From: Candidatus Enterenecus stercoripullorum
GTDB taxonomy: Bacteria; Bacillota; Clostridia; Oscillospirales; Oscillospiraceae
Reading direction: 5' to 3'
Assembly: GCA_018716015.1 (NCBI GenBank)
Contig: DVKM01000002.1
Coordinates: 1-53,078 of the forward strand
DNA: 53,078 bases
A model generated the notes under the pieces. That model was not told where the DNA came from and made no database searches. It saw only the letters and a program-made list of their open reading frames with translations. Positions within the stretch are counted from its first letter, which is position 1. Each line of letters starts with the position of its first letter. The translations under genes and the position numbers were made by a program. Shown here piece by piece: positions 26,551 to 34,665 of this stretch.

Positions 26551-26579
26551 ATTATAGCCCGTCCCCCGGGAAAAAGCAA
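26551..26579 (-). promoter_or_regulatory. Promoter of the aminopeptidase-phosphosugar mutase unit
   Basis: TTGCTT (26574-26579), 17-bp spacer, TATAAT (26551-26556), minus strand. Confidence 0.75.
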
Positions 26580-26586
26580 TTCCGGT

Positions 26587-26615
26587 TTGCATTTTTTCCC
26601 TTGCTGTCGTATAAT
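26587..26615 (+). promoter_or_regulatory. Promoter of asnA
   Basis: TTGCAT (26587-26592), 17-bp spacer, TATAAT (26610-26615), 8 bp from the divergent promoter. Confidence 0.8.
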
Positions 26616-26679
26616 CTATTCTGTTAAAGCGCCGGCCCTGTCAGCCGGCCGGAATCCAGCCAAAGAAGGAGCTGCCGCC

Positions 26680-27693
26680 ATGCTGAAAACCGTCATTCCC
26701 TCGGGGTACGCCCCCTGTCTGAACCTGTACGATACCCAAAAGGCCATCGGCCTGCTCAAGCGCCTGTTTGAGGACAGCCTGGGCGGGGCCCTCCACCTGC
26801 GCCGGGTGTCCGCCCCTTTGTTCGTGGAGGCGTCCACCGGATTGAACGACGACCTGAACGGAGTGGAGCGCCCGGTATCCTTTGACATTCCCTTCGCCGG
26901 CCGGGAGGCCCAGGTGGTCCACTCCCTGGCCAAGTGGAAGCGCATGGCCCTGTATCGCTACCAGTTCTCCGTAGGGGAGGGGCTGTACACCGATATGAAC
27001 GCCATCCGCCGGGACGAAGAGCTGGACAACATCCACTCGGTGTATGTGGACCAGTGGGACTGGGAAAAGGTCATCGCCCCCCGGGACCGCACTGTGGACT
27101 ACCTGAAGGCCACGGTGTCCACCATCGTAGGTGTGCTGGCAGATACCCAGGCCACCCTGCGCTCCGTCTTCCCCCAGCTCACTCCCCTGCCCGTCCTCAG
27201 CCGGGAGGTGTCCTTTGTCACCACCCAGGAGCTGGAGGACCGCTGGCCTGACCTGTCTCCCAAGCAGCGGGAGGACGCCTGGGTGAAGGACCACCCCACC
27301 ACCTTCCTCATGGGCATCGGCGCCCCGCTAAAATCCGGCAAGCCCCACGACGGCCGGGCCCCGGACTATGACGACTGGGCGCTGAACGGGGATATTTTGG
27401 TGTGGAACAGCGTGCTGGGCCACGCCCTGGAGCTGTCCTCCATGGGCATCCGGGTCAGTCCTGAGTCCCTGGACCGGCAGCTGTCCGCCGCCGGGTGCGA
27501 TCACCGCCGGGCCCTGCCCTTCCACAAGCTGCTGCTGGAGGGCAAGCTCCCCCTGACCATGGGGGGCGGCATTGGCCAGAGCCGGGTGTCCATGTACCTG
27601 CTGGGCAAGGCCCATATTGGGGAAGTACAGGCTTCCGTCTGGGACGATCAGACCCTGGAGACCTGCAAGGACGCCGGGGTCATTCTGCTGTAA
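26680..27693 (+). CDS. asnA: Aspartate-ammonia ligase (asparagine synthetase A)
   Basis: Makes asparagine from aspartate and ammonia with ATP. 337 residues, about the usual length. Class II aminoacyl-tRNA-synthetase-like fold with VSAPLFVEASTGLNDDLNG near residue 45, FDIPF, SVYVDQWDWEKVI and the C-terminal GGGIGQSR motif (about 304-311). The open frame runs back into the promoter, but AAGGAG lies 8 nt before the chosen ATG. It is followed 28 bp later by the aldo/keto reductase gene. Confidence 0.95.
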   Translation: MLKTVIPSGYAPCLNLYDTQKAIGLLKRLFEDSLGGALHLRRVSAPLFVEASTGLNDDLNGVERPVSFDIPFAGREAQVVHSLAKWKRMALYRYQFSVGEGLYTDMNAIRRDEELDNIHSVYVDQWDWEKVIAPRDRTVDYLKATVSTIVGVLADTQATLRSVFPQLTPLPVLSREVSFVTTQELEDRWPDLSPKQREDAWVKDHPTTFLMGIGAPLKSGKPHDGRAPDYDDWALNGDILVWNSVLGHALELSSMGIRVSPESLDRQLSAAGCDHRRALPFHKLLLEGKLPLTMGGGIGQSRVSMYLLGKAHIGEVQASVWDDQTLETCKDAGVILL

Positions 27694-27721
27694 CGCGGGT
27701 CAAAACGGAAGGAGAATTTCC

Positions 27722-28837
27722 ATGAAGAAATTGGGCTTTGGCTGCATGCGCTTCCCCCTGCGCAGCCCCGACGATCCCACCTCGGTGGACCTGGAACAGG
27801 TCAAGACCATGGTGGACCGGTTCCTGGAGCGGGGCTTTACCTACTTTGATACCGCCTACTTCTATCACAAGGGCACCAGTGAGGGCATCGTCAGGCAGGT
27901 ACTGGTGAACCGCCATCCCCGGGACAGCTTCACCCTGGCGGATAAGCTGCCTCTGTCCATGCTCAAGGACAAGACCAGGGAGGACCAAGCGCAGACCTTC
28001 CACACCCAGCTGGAGCGGTGCGGGGTGGACTACTTTGACTACTACTTGCTGCACAACGTCAACGCCGAGTCCTACGAGACGGCGTTGCGGCTGGGCAGCT
28101 TCTCCTACCTGCTGGAACAGAAGGAGAAGGGGTTCATCCGCCACCTGGGCTTTTCCTTCCACGACAGCGCCAAGGTGCTGGACCGGGTGCTGCGGGAGCA
28201 CCCCGAGGTGGAATTCGTCCAGCTGCAGCTCAACTACCTGGACTGGGAGAGCCCCAGCGTCCAGTCCCGTCTGTGCTACGAGACCGCCCTGCGCCACGGC
28301 AAGCAGGTGGTGGTAATGGAGCCTGTGAAGGGGGGCAAGCTGGCCGATCCCTCCCCGGAGGTGGCCCAGCTGTTCCACAGCCACGACCCCAACTCCTCCC
28401 TGTCCTCCTGGGCCATCCGCTTTGCCGCCAGCCTGGAGCAGGTCATTGTGGTGCTCTCCGGCATGTCCAGCCTGGAGCAAGTGGAGGACAACACCTGCTA
28501 TATGTCCCACTTTGTCCCGCTGAGCACTGAGGAACTATCACTCACCGCCCGGGCCGCACAGCTCATCCGAGGGGACGGCACGGTGCCCTGCACCGCCTGC
28601 TCCTACTGCACCGAGGGCTGTCCCAGCCATATCCCCATCCCAGCTATTCTCTCCCTCTATAATGATTCGATTCGAGCCCCGGGGGAGAAGGATTACCATG
28701 CTGAGTACCAATCCCTGCCGGTCAATAGCGAAGCCTGCGTCTACTGCGGCCAGTGCCGCCGGGCCTGCCCCCAGCACATCGACGTGATCACCGCCCTGCA
28801 GGACGCCCACGCCGTCCTGGGGGAGGTCGTGGGCTGA
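27722..28837 (+). CDS. Aldo/keto reductase family protein with C-terminal ferredoxin-like Fe-S domain
   Basis: 371 residues. TIM-barrel aldo/keto reductase (about 1-270) with FDTAYFYHKGTSE (catalytic Tyr region), ADKLPL (Lys) and LLHN, then a C-terminal segment with two cysteine clusters, CTACSYCTEGCP and CVYCGQCRRACP, typical for two [4Fe-4S] clusters. Such fusions are common in anaerobes. The substrate is unknown. AAGGAG precedes the ATG. Probably co-transcribed with asnA. Confidence 0.9.
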   Translation: MKKLGFGCMRFPLRSPDDPTSVDLEQVKTMVDRFLERGFTYFDTAYFYHKGTSEGIVRQVLVNRHPRDSFTLADKLPLSMLKDKTREDQAQTFHTQLERCGVDYFDYYLLHNVNAESYETALRLGSFSYLLEQKEKGFIRHLGFSFHDSAKVLDRVLREHPEVEFVQLQLNYLDWESPSVQSRLCYETALRHGKQVVVMEPVKGGKLADPSPEVAQLFHSHDPNSSLSSWAIRFAASLEQVIVVLSGMSSLEQVEDNTCYMSHFVPLSTEELSLTARAAQLIRGDGTVPCTACSYCTEGCPSHIPIPAILSLYNDSIRAPGEKDYHAEYQSLPVNSEACVYCGQCRRACPQHIDVITALQDAHAVLGEVVG

Positions 28838-28882
28838 CCCCTGCGGCAAATACACCCCGGGCCCTAGCTATTCTGACTCCCG

Positions 28883-28933
28883 GTATAATCTGCGGCCCCC
28901 GGCTTTTGAAAAGCCGGGGGCCGCAGATTATAC
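28883..28933. repeat. 51-bp perfect palindrome with one central base
   Basis: Left arm 28883-28907 and right arm 28909-28933 are exact reverse complements (25 bp each) around a single G. Each arm begins or ends with GTATAATC. It lies between convergent genes. There is no T-run after it on either strand, so it is not a standard intrinsic terminator, though it would form a very stable hairpin. Confidence 0.9.
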
Positions 28934-28970
28934 TCCGTATCTTTCCCCGGCAGCACGCCGGAGGCGCAAA

Positions 28971-31211
28971 CTATCCACTACGCCACTTTCCTCCGCCGTG
29001 CCGGCGCTCCTTCTGGAAGCAGTCCTGGCACAGCCGCCCCCGGTGGTGCAGTGGCAAGGCTTTGCCGCAGCGGCCGCAGAAGCGAATGTTATTGCGCAAC
29101 CGGTGTAGCAGGATCTCGTTGATCTCGTCGGCCACCCTCTCCCTGGTGTCATACAGCCTGTCCTCGTCCACCGGGCAGCCGAAGGCCTTGGCAAAGGAAA
29201 AGTAGAGGTCCAGCTTTCGGTAGTACTGTTCCAGTTCCGGCAAGGTGGCCTCTTCCTCCACCAGCCCAGGCTGCTCGATGGCCTCCCCCCGCTGCCAGGC
29301 GTGGAGAAACCGGAAGAACAGCTCCCGCAGGGCCTCCTCCGTCTCGTCAAAGGGGATGTTGGCCGCCCGCAGCTCCTGCTCCCGGGTCAGCACAAAACCC
29401 ATCTCCCGCATCTTGGAGATGAGGGAGATATACCGGGAGATGTCCAGCTTGCGGTAAGGCTCCACCGTGGGCATCTTGTTCCATTGGGTGAGCACCTCCA
29501 GCAGATCGAAGTCCACCTGGAGCACCAGGTCGGAAAAGCCCACCACGGCGTGTTCCAGGGGCGGGATCACCGCCTCCAGTCCCGCCCGGATCAGCCCCAG
29601 GTTCTGGGTGGCGCCCACATACCCCTTGTTATACATCCCATACCGGCCCGCCCGGCCGGCGATCTGGCGGATCTCCTCGGGCTTCAGCTCCCGCCGCTCC
29701 ACCCCGTCGAACTTCTCCGTCTCCATAAAGATGATCCGCCGGATGGGCAGGTTCAGCCCCATGCCGATGGCGTCGGTGGATACGATATACTCCATCTCCC
29801 CCGCCAGGAAACCCTCCATCTGCTTGCGCCGGGTGGCGTAGGGCAGGGCGCCGTAGATGATGGCCGGTTCCTTGCCGCTCTGGCGCAGGTCCTCCGCCAC
29901 GCTGAGCACCCCCACCTTGGAAAAGGTGATCAGGGCGTCTCCGGGCTGGATGCGGTGGTAGTCCACCGGGTGGGACATACAGATCAGCGGGGTGGTGCGC
30001 CGGTGCTCCACCACCTCGTAGCTGTCCCCGCAGCTTTCGATGAGCCGGATCAGGATCTGTTTGGCCTCCGGCGCGGCGCACAGGTGGACCTCCGGGGCCA
30101 GAACCCCTAAAATAGCCCGGGTCCAGGCGTAACCCCGCTCCCGGTCGGCAATCATCTGGCACTCGTCGATCACCGCCACGTCAAAGCGCCGCTCCAGGGG
30201 TAGCTTTTCCGCCGTGGCAGCCACATGAGTATCCCCCTCCCGGACGTCCTCTTCCTCTCCGGTGGTCAGGCTGCAGTCCACCCCCCCGTCTATCAGGGTC
30301 TCCTGGGCCTCCAGGGCCAGCAGACGCAGAGGTGCCAGGTACACTCCCGTTTTCGCCCCCATCAGGCGCTGGAACCCGGCATAGGTCTTGCCCGTGTTGG
30401 TGCCTCCCAAGTGGAGGACGAAATGCCGGTGCATGGCCCTGGCCTGGGGATACTCGTCCTTGGGGTTCAGGGCAATGAGCAGAGACAGGCTGGTACGGAT
30501 GGCCCTGGGCACATACCACACCGACCACACCGTGCCTAGTCCCTCCCCGATCAGCTGCCCCTCGGGAAAGTCCTCTGCCTTCAGCAGCGCCTCCAGATCC
30601 ACCTCGGGCTGAGTTTGGGAGAAGTCCTCCAGCACCCGCCCCGAAATCTGGAGCAGCACCTGGACATAGCGCTGGCCCAGCCGCCGGACCAGCGGGTGAT
30701 TGGGATTCCTCCCTATCCAGATCCCCGCCCGGAGGAAATTCCGCAGGATCTCCGGCAGCCGCTTGACCTCGCACCGCTGCTCCAGGGCAAGGAACTCATT
30801 CAGCCAGGCCGTGGCCTGGGCAGGACGCACCCCTCTGGCCCGCCTGAATCTGGCCGCCTTAAGCAACCCGTGGGCAATCCCGTCGTGATAGCGCCCCGCC
30901 AAAAGCCACAGCGGGGTGTCCTCCCGCTCTCCCGCTTCCCAGGCCCGGGCCAGAGTGGCCTGGGCCCGCTTTGCCTCCGGCGGGGGCGGCCCGGAGGCAT
31001 CATCCTGTCCCGGCGCCTCCAGGACAGGTCTAGGAAAGCGGGGATCGTCCTCTGCCTGGCGCACCTGCTCCTTGCTCCAGACCCGGACAGTCCGTCCGTC
31101 TCTGACGCGGTACCACGGCTCCGGAAGCAGCTCCCGCGCCAGTTCCTTTGTCCATCCCCGGCTCTCCAGCACGGACATGGTCCAGTATTTCCCTCGATTG
31201 CGTCCTGCCAC
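28971..31211 (-). CDS. Suv3-like superfamily 2 RNA helicase with C-terminal zinc ribbon
   Basis: 746 residues. SF2 helicase core with Walker A GGTNTGKT (269-276), motif II DECQ (349-352), ALITFSK, VSTDAIGMGLNLP (478-490) and motif VI QIAGRAGRYG (516-525), closest in style to Suv3, the mitochondrial degradosome helicase. The first 260 residues include a region rich in helix and arginine. The C-terminus ends in a zinc ribbon CGRCGKAL then CQDC. The start is a GTG 8 nt after GAGGAG, and the upstream ATG is in another frame. A role in RNA turnover is inferred from the family. Confidence 0.85.
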   Translation of the reverse strand: MAGRNRGKYWTMSVLESRGWTKELARELLPEPWYRVRDGRTVRVWSKEQVRQAEDDPRFPRPVLEAPGQDDASGPPPPEAKRAQATLARAWEAGEREDTPLWLLAGRYHDGIAHGLLKAARFRRARGVRPAQATAWLNEFLALEQRCEVKRLPEILRNFLRAGIWIGRNPNHPLVRRLGQRYVQVLLQISGRVLEDFSQTQPEVDLEALLKAEDFPEGQLIGEGLGTVWSVWYVPRAIRTSLSLLIALNPKDEYPQARAMHRHFVLHLGGTNTGKTYAGFQRLMGAKTGVYLAPLRLLALEAQETLIDGGVDCSLTTGEEEDVREGDTHVAATAEKLPLERRFDVAVIDECQMIADRERGYAWTRAILGVLAPEVHLCAAPEAKQILIRLIESCGDSYEVVEHRRTTPLICMSHPVDYHRIQPGDALITFSKVGVLSVAEDLRQSGKEPAIIYGALPYATRRKQMEGFLAGEMEYIVSTDAIGMGLNLPIRRIIFMETEKFDGVERRELKPEEIRQIAGRAGRYGMYNKGYVGATQNLGLIRAGLEAVIPPLEHAVVGFSDLVLQVDFDLLEVLTQWNKMPTVEPYRKLDISRYISLISKMREMGFVLTREQELRAANIPFDETEEALRELFFRFLHAWQRGEAIEQPGLVEEEATLPELEQYYRKLDLYFSFAKAFGCPVDEDRLYDTRERVADEINEILLHRLRNNIRFCGRCGKALPLHHRGRLCQDCFQKERRHGGGKWRSG

Positions 31212-31252
31212 GGCATGATCTCCTCTCCTGGGGCATTTGTCATATTGTAACT

Positions 31253-31281
31253 AGTATAGCCCAAAAAGGGGAATCCTTCAA
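31253..31281 (-). promoter_or_regulatory. Promoter of the Suv3-like helicase gene
   Basis: TTGAAG (31276-31281), 17-bp spacer, TATACT (31253-31258), minus strand. Confidence 0.7.
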
Positions 31282-31461
31282 CCGCTGCCGCCGGGCCCCG
31301 GCCCTTGACCGGCTCCGGGGCTTCCCGGGACAGGTTGGCAGCGGGATTGATTCCACAAAGGAAAAGCCATCTGAAGGGCGCCGCGCCACCCAGGAGATCA
31401 GCCCAGCGGGCCGCGGTTGGAAGCCCGGCACGGTAAGCTGCTCGGGCAATACGCTTTGCAG

Positions 31462-31503
31462 GAGATAAAAACTCGCCGCAAGCGATATAACGCTTGCGGC
31501 GAG
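31462..31503 (-). terminator. Terminator of tRNA-Leu
   Basis: Perfect 13-bp stem CTCGCCGCAAGCG/CGCTTGCGGCGAG, 6-nt loop, then TTTTTAT on the minus strand, directly after the tRNA CCA. Confidence 0.92.
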
Positions 31504-31504
31504 C

Positions 31505-31592
31505 TGGTGCCGGTGGTGGGACTCGAACCCACACGGGGTATTAGCCCAACGGATTTTGAGTCCGTCACGTCTACCAATTCCATCACACCGGC
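31505..31592 (-). tRNA. tRNA-Leu (anticodon CAA)
   Basis: Class II tRNA. The acceptor GCCGGTG pairs with CACCGGC, there is a long variable arm, the T-loop is GGTTCGAGTCC, and the anticodon loop is CTCAAAA with anticodon CAA. The CCA end is encoded (31505-31507). Confidence 0.95.
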
Positions 31593-31612
31593 ATTTATAT
31601 TTTTAAGTCACA

Positions 31613-31656
31613 CCCCGGATGGAGCCTCTGAGAAATCGGAGGTCCATCGTGGGGGG
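31613..31656 (-). other. Strong hairpin upstream of tRNA-Leu
   Basis: CCCC..ATGGA.CCTC pairs with GAGG.TCCAT..GGGG across about 44 nt. It sits between a possible promoter (TTGACA at 31684-31689, TTTTTA at 31661-31666) and the tRNA. No T-run follows. Function unknown. Confidence 0.4.
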
Positions 31657-31685
31657 ACATTAAAAATCACTTGAATATTGAGTTG

Positions 31686-31711
31686 TCAAAAACCCTTGAA
31701 AAATCAAGGTT
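31686..31711 (-). terminator. Terminator after the decayed tRNA-Leu copy
   Basis: Minus strand: AACCTTG, A/T-rich loop, CAAGGGTT and TTT. It would end a transcript from the promoter at 31797-31825. Confidence 0.6.
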
Positions 31712-31714
31712 CCC

Positions 31715-31783
31715 AGCCGAAGTGGTAACAACAGGCGAATAGGATTTTGAATCCACCTCGTCTACCAATTCTAACACACCGGC
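31715..31783 (-). pseudogene. Decayed copy of tRNA-Leu
   Basis: The 5' half matches the intact tRNA-Leu: GCCGGTGTG, AATTGGTAGACG and ATTCAAAATCC are shared. The lower anticodon stem no longer pairs and the T-arm and 3' acceptor strand are lost. The promoter spaced correctly for a tRNA and a terminator remain, so it may still be transcribed. Confidence 0.75.
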
Positions 31784-31796
31784 AGTTGCGAGAGAA

Positions 31797-31825
31797 ATTA
31801 TACAGCAAAGACCGGAAAAACGCAA
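31797..31825 (-). promoter_or_regulatory. Promoter of the decayed tRNA-Leu copy
   Basis: TTGCGT (31820-31825), 17-bp spacer, TATAAT (31797-31802), minus strand, starting about 7 nt before the tRNA-like 5' end. Confidence 0.75.
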
Positions 31826-31836
31826 GAGAAAAAGTC

Positions 31837-33294
31837 TCAGCTCTCTGTTTTTTCCTCCTGAGGCAGATCCAGATCGTCCAGGGTGAAGGCCATCAGGTCC
31901 TCCTTTGCCGGCATTTCCATGCCCGCCAGCCGGTTGGCCTGCCGGGTCACCGCAGTCTCGAACACATTACGCACATCCCGGGCGTTTCCAAAGTTCTCAT
32001 CCCGGTGGTCATACATCTTCTGGAGTGCCCTCTCAGCCGCCTGGGCCGTCGCTTCATCCATGGTATAGCCGTTCTTTTCACACATGGCACGGAAGATTTC
32101 CATGAGCTGCTCACCGTTATAGTCCTCAAAGTAGAAGTACTTGTTAAAGCGGCTCTCCAGCCCTGGATTGGCGTGGATAAAGTTCCACATCAGGTCGGTA
32201 TATCCCGCCACAATGACGATCAGGTCATCCCGGTGGTCCTCCATCCCCTTGAGCAGCACCTCAATGGCCTCCCGCCCGAAATCATTGGGTGCCTCCTGAT
32301 TGGCCAGGGCGTAGGCCTCGTCGATGAACAGCACGCCCCCCTTGGCCTTTTCAATCACCTCCTGGGTCTTCAGCGCGGTCTGGCCCACAAAGCCGGCCAC
32401 CAGCCCTGACCGGTCCACCTCCACCAGCTGTCCCTTGCTGAGCACGCCGATGGCGTGGTAGATCCGGGCCAGCAGCCGGGCCACCGTGGTCTTGCCTGTT
32501 CCCGGATTGCCCATGAATACCAGGTGCAGGGACAATGGCGTCACCGGCAGGCCGGCCTCCTGGCGCAGCTTGCGCACCTTGACCAGGTTGATCAGGCTCT
32601 TCACATCCTCCTTGACCTTCTCCAGCCCGCACAGTCCGTCCAGCTGCGCCAAAAGGTCCTCCAGCTTTTCTTTGGGCGGCTGCTCTTCCCCCTGGGCCGT
32701 CCGGGCCGCCCCCTCCGTCGCGGTTTTTTCCTCCTGGGGCCTGCCCGTAGGGATGGGCTCCCCGTCCGCCCGCCGGGTGACAAACTCCTGCACATCCAGG
32801 GTGCTTTTCCCCCCGGGCACGCCGGCCTTGTCGCAGTAGGCGCTCAGGGAATCGGCGCAGGCGTTGACAAACCCGGCCTCCGCCTCACTCACCTTTCCGT
32901 CCACCGCCGCGAAGAGCAGCATCATCAAAGTAAAGGTGTCCACGAACCGGCGGCTGCACTGGCCGCCCAGTTCCAGGTCTGCCTTCACCATCCTCCGGAA
33001 AAAGCCGGGCAGCACAAAGCTGGAATACTGGCTGACCGCGGTGGCCAGCTCCCAGTAGAGGACGGTAGGCACCGGGTTCCCCTTGGCGTAAATGGCATTG
33101 TAGCATTCCACATGCAGCGGGGTGATCCCCGACTGGTCCTTCTGCCACACCCCGCAGGCGCAATCCCGCAAAAAGCCGTCCGACTCCCGGCCAAAGGCCA
33201 CCCTGACCGCCGGGTCCCGGATCTGGCGGCGGAAGGCCGTCATCGCCTCGTCATACTGTTTATGCACAACGGCTGGGGTCATCGGCTGGGCCAT
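31837..33294 (-). CDS. CbxX/CfxQ (SpoVK-like) AAA+ ATPase with TerB-like N-terminal part
   Basis: 485 residues. C-terminal AAA+ module: Walker A GNPGTGKT (262-269), Walker B LFIDEA (322-327), sensor 1 IVIVAGY (359-365), arginine finger in ESRFNKY (R382). This is the CbxX family, which includes Rubisco activase CbbX and sporulation SpoVK. The N-terminal part has an AAVDGKVSEAEAGFVN segment (about 129-144) like TerB domains. The frame extends far upstream, but AAAGGA and the promoter support the chosen ATG. The client is unknown. Confidence 0.85.
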   Translation of the reverse strand: MAQPMTPAVVHKQYDEAMTAFRRQIRDPAVRVAFGRESDGFLRDCACGVWQKDQSGITPLHVECYNAIYAKGNPVPTVLYWELATAVSQYSSFVLPGFFRRMVKADLELGGQCSRRFVDTFTLMMLLFAAVDGKVSEAEAGFVNACADSLSAYCDKAGVPGGKSTLDVQEFVTRRADGEPIPTGRPQEEKTATEGAARTAQGEEQPPKEKLEDLLAQLDGLCGLEKVKEDVKSLINLVKVRKLRQEAGLPVTPLSLHLVFMGNPGTGKTTVARLLARIYHAIGVLSKGQLVEVDRSGLVAGFVGQTALKTQEVIEKAKGGVLFIDEAYALANQEAPNDFGREAIEVLLKGMEDHRDDLIVIVAGYTDLMWNFIHANPGLESRFNKYFYFEDYNGEQLMEIFRAMCEKNGYTMDEATAQAAERALQKMYDHRDENFGNARDVRNVFETAVTRQANRLAGMEMPAKEDLMAFTLDDLDLPQEEKTES

Positions 33295-33360
33295 GGCCGT
33301 CACATCCTTTCCATGCCGCCTGCCGGACCGTTCTCTCTGCCGGCGGCTCATCTGTGCCCT

Positions 33361-33389
33361 ATTATAATGCGTGCCGGGCAAAGCCGCAA
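33361..33389 (-). promoter_or_regulatory. Promoter of the AAA+ ATPase gene
   Basis: TTGCGG (33384-33389), 17-bp spacer, TATAAT (33361-33366), minus strand. Confidence 0.7.
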
Positions 33390-33455
33390 GCCCAAGAAGG
33401 CGCGAATGGGCCAAAATATTCCTAGCCGCCCCCAGGTAGACATAATAAAAAAAGA

Positions 33456-33484
33456 TTGACGGATTGCCCCGAACCGTGTAGTAT
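33456..33484 (+). promoter_or_regulatory. Promoter of the zinc-ribbon/SH3 gene
   Basis: TTGACG (33456-33461), 17-bp spacer, TAGTAT (33479-33484). Confidence 0.65.
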
Positions 33485-33524
33485 AGTCCTATCCATGATT
33501 TTATCGACAATGGAGGAATCCAAC

Positions 33525-34628
33525 ATGGCCCGAAGAAGCAATCTGGACGGTCTGATCCACTGCGACGCCTGTGGAGAAGATTACAGTGCAACCTATAAAC
33601 GCTGCCCCTTCTGCGGTGAGCCTCCCCAGGGCAGCCGCCCCTCCCGCGCAGCCCGGGATCTCCAGGCAGATGACCTGGAGGACGAGGATGACGGCTATGT
33701 CTTTGACGGACAGGACGCCTTTGACGACGGCCCAGAGCCTGTGCGCCCCGTGAGGGCAAAGGGGGGCAAGCGCCTTGCCACCAGCAGCGGCAGCCGTCAC
33801 GCCGGCACCTCCTCCCGCGCCTCCGCTTCCGGCAGACCATCCGGCTCCGTCCGGCCTTCCGGCGACCGGCGCGGTTCCGGCATGCAGGGCGATGACCGCC
33901 GGCCGCCTGAGCCCATCAACTGGCCCCGTCTGATCACCTTCCTGTGTTCCCTGGTGATCATTGCTGCAGCGCTGGTCATCGTCTTTACCGTGATCTACCC
34001 CCAGCTGCGCCAGGACCCCGCGCCGGCCAGCTCTTCCTCCCAGGCCCCGGACGGCAGCGAGCAGCCCTCCCTGTCCCCCAGCCCCTCCGGCCAGGAGGCC
34101 CCCCTGACCGGCCTGTCTCTGGATACTACCCAGCTGACCCTGCCCGCCGGCGGCACTCACCAGTTCGTCCTTGCCCTGGAACCGGCGGACTGGGTGGGCG
34201 CCCCGGTCTGGAGCTCCTCTGATGTGAGCGCAGCCACAGTGGATGCCACCGGGTTGGTCACCAACGTCAACGCCACAGCCTCCACCGCTCAGGTGACCAT
34301 CACCGTCACCGCCGGAGGCCTGACCGCCCAGTGCACCGTCTCTTGCAGCGGCGTCGAGACGGTCACCAGCGATCCCCCCGCCGTAACCACCCCCTCCGGC
34401 GGCGCGCTGACCCCCGGCACCACCGGCATCATCGTCAACGCCGACAGCGGGCTGCGTGTGCGCTCCGGCCCCGGCACCTCTTACGAGGTGCTGGCCAGCC
34501 TGCTCAACGGCGACGCCGTCACCGTGCTGGCCGACGCCGGAGACGGCTGGTACGAGATCACCTATATCGGCTCCGGCGGCCAGGAGAACACCGGCTACAT
34601 CATGGGCGAGTACATCTCCGTGTCCTGA
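33525..34628 (+). CDS. Membrane protein with zinc ribbon, Ig-like (BIG2) and SH3b domains
   Basis: 367 residues. Cytoplasmic N-terminus with a zinc ribbon (CDACG, then CPFCG), a long low-complexity Ser/Arg/Gly linker, one membrane segment (FLCSLVIIAAALVIVFTVIY, about 141-160), a Ser/Pro-rich stalk, an Ig-like domain (LTGLSLDTTQLTLPAGG, to about 285) and a C-terminal bacterial SH3 domain (LRVRSGPGTSYEVLASL). The topology fits a protein reading the inside and binding the cell wall outside. TGGAGGA precedes the ATG, which also lies correctly after the promoter. Divergent from the AAA+ gene. Confidence 0.85.
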   Translation: MARRSNLDGLIHCDACGEDYSATYKRCPFCGEPPQGSRPSRAARDLQADDLEDEDDGYVFDGQDAFDDGPEPVRPVRAKGGKRLATSSGSRHAGTSSRASASGRPSGSVRPSGDRRGSGMQGDDRRPPEPINWPRLITFLCSLVIIAAALVIVFTVIYPQLRQDPAPASSSSQAPDGSEQPSLSPSPSGQEAPLTGLSLDTTQLTLPAGGTHQFVLALEPADWVGAPVWSSSDVSAATVDATGLVTNVNATASTAQVTITVTAGGLTAQCTVSCSGVETVTSDPPAVTTPSGGALTPGTTGIIVNADSGLRVRSGPGTSYEVLASLLNGDAVTVLADAGDGWYEITYIGSGGQENTGYIMGEYISVS

Positions 34629-34665
34629 CGCTCCGCCCATCCACTTCTTCCGGGAGGGACCACAC

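Noticed and set aside
28838-28970. Palindrome as a normal intrinsic terminator of the aldo/keto reductase gene
   Set aside because: No T-run after the stem on either strand, so it is listed as a repeat of unknown role.
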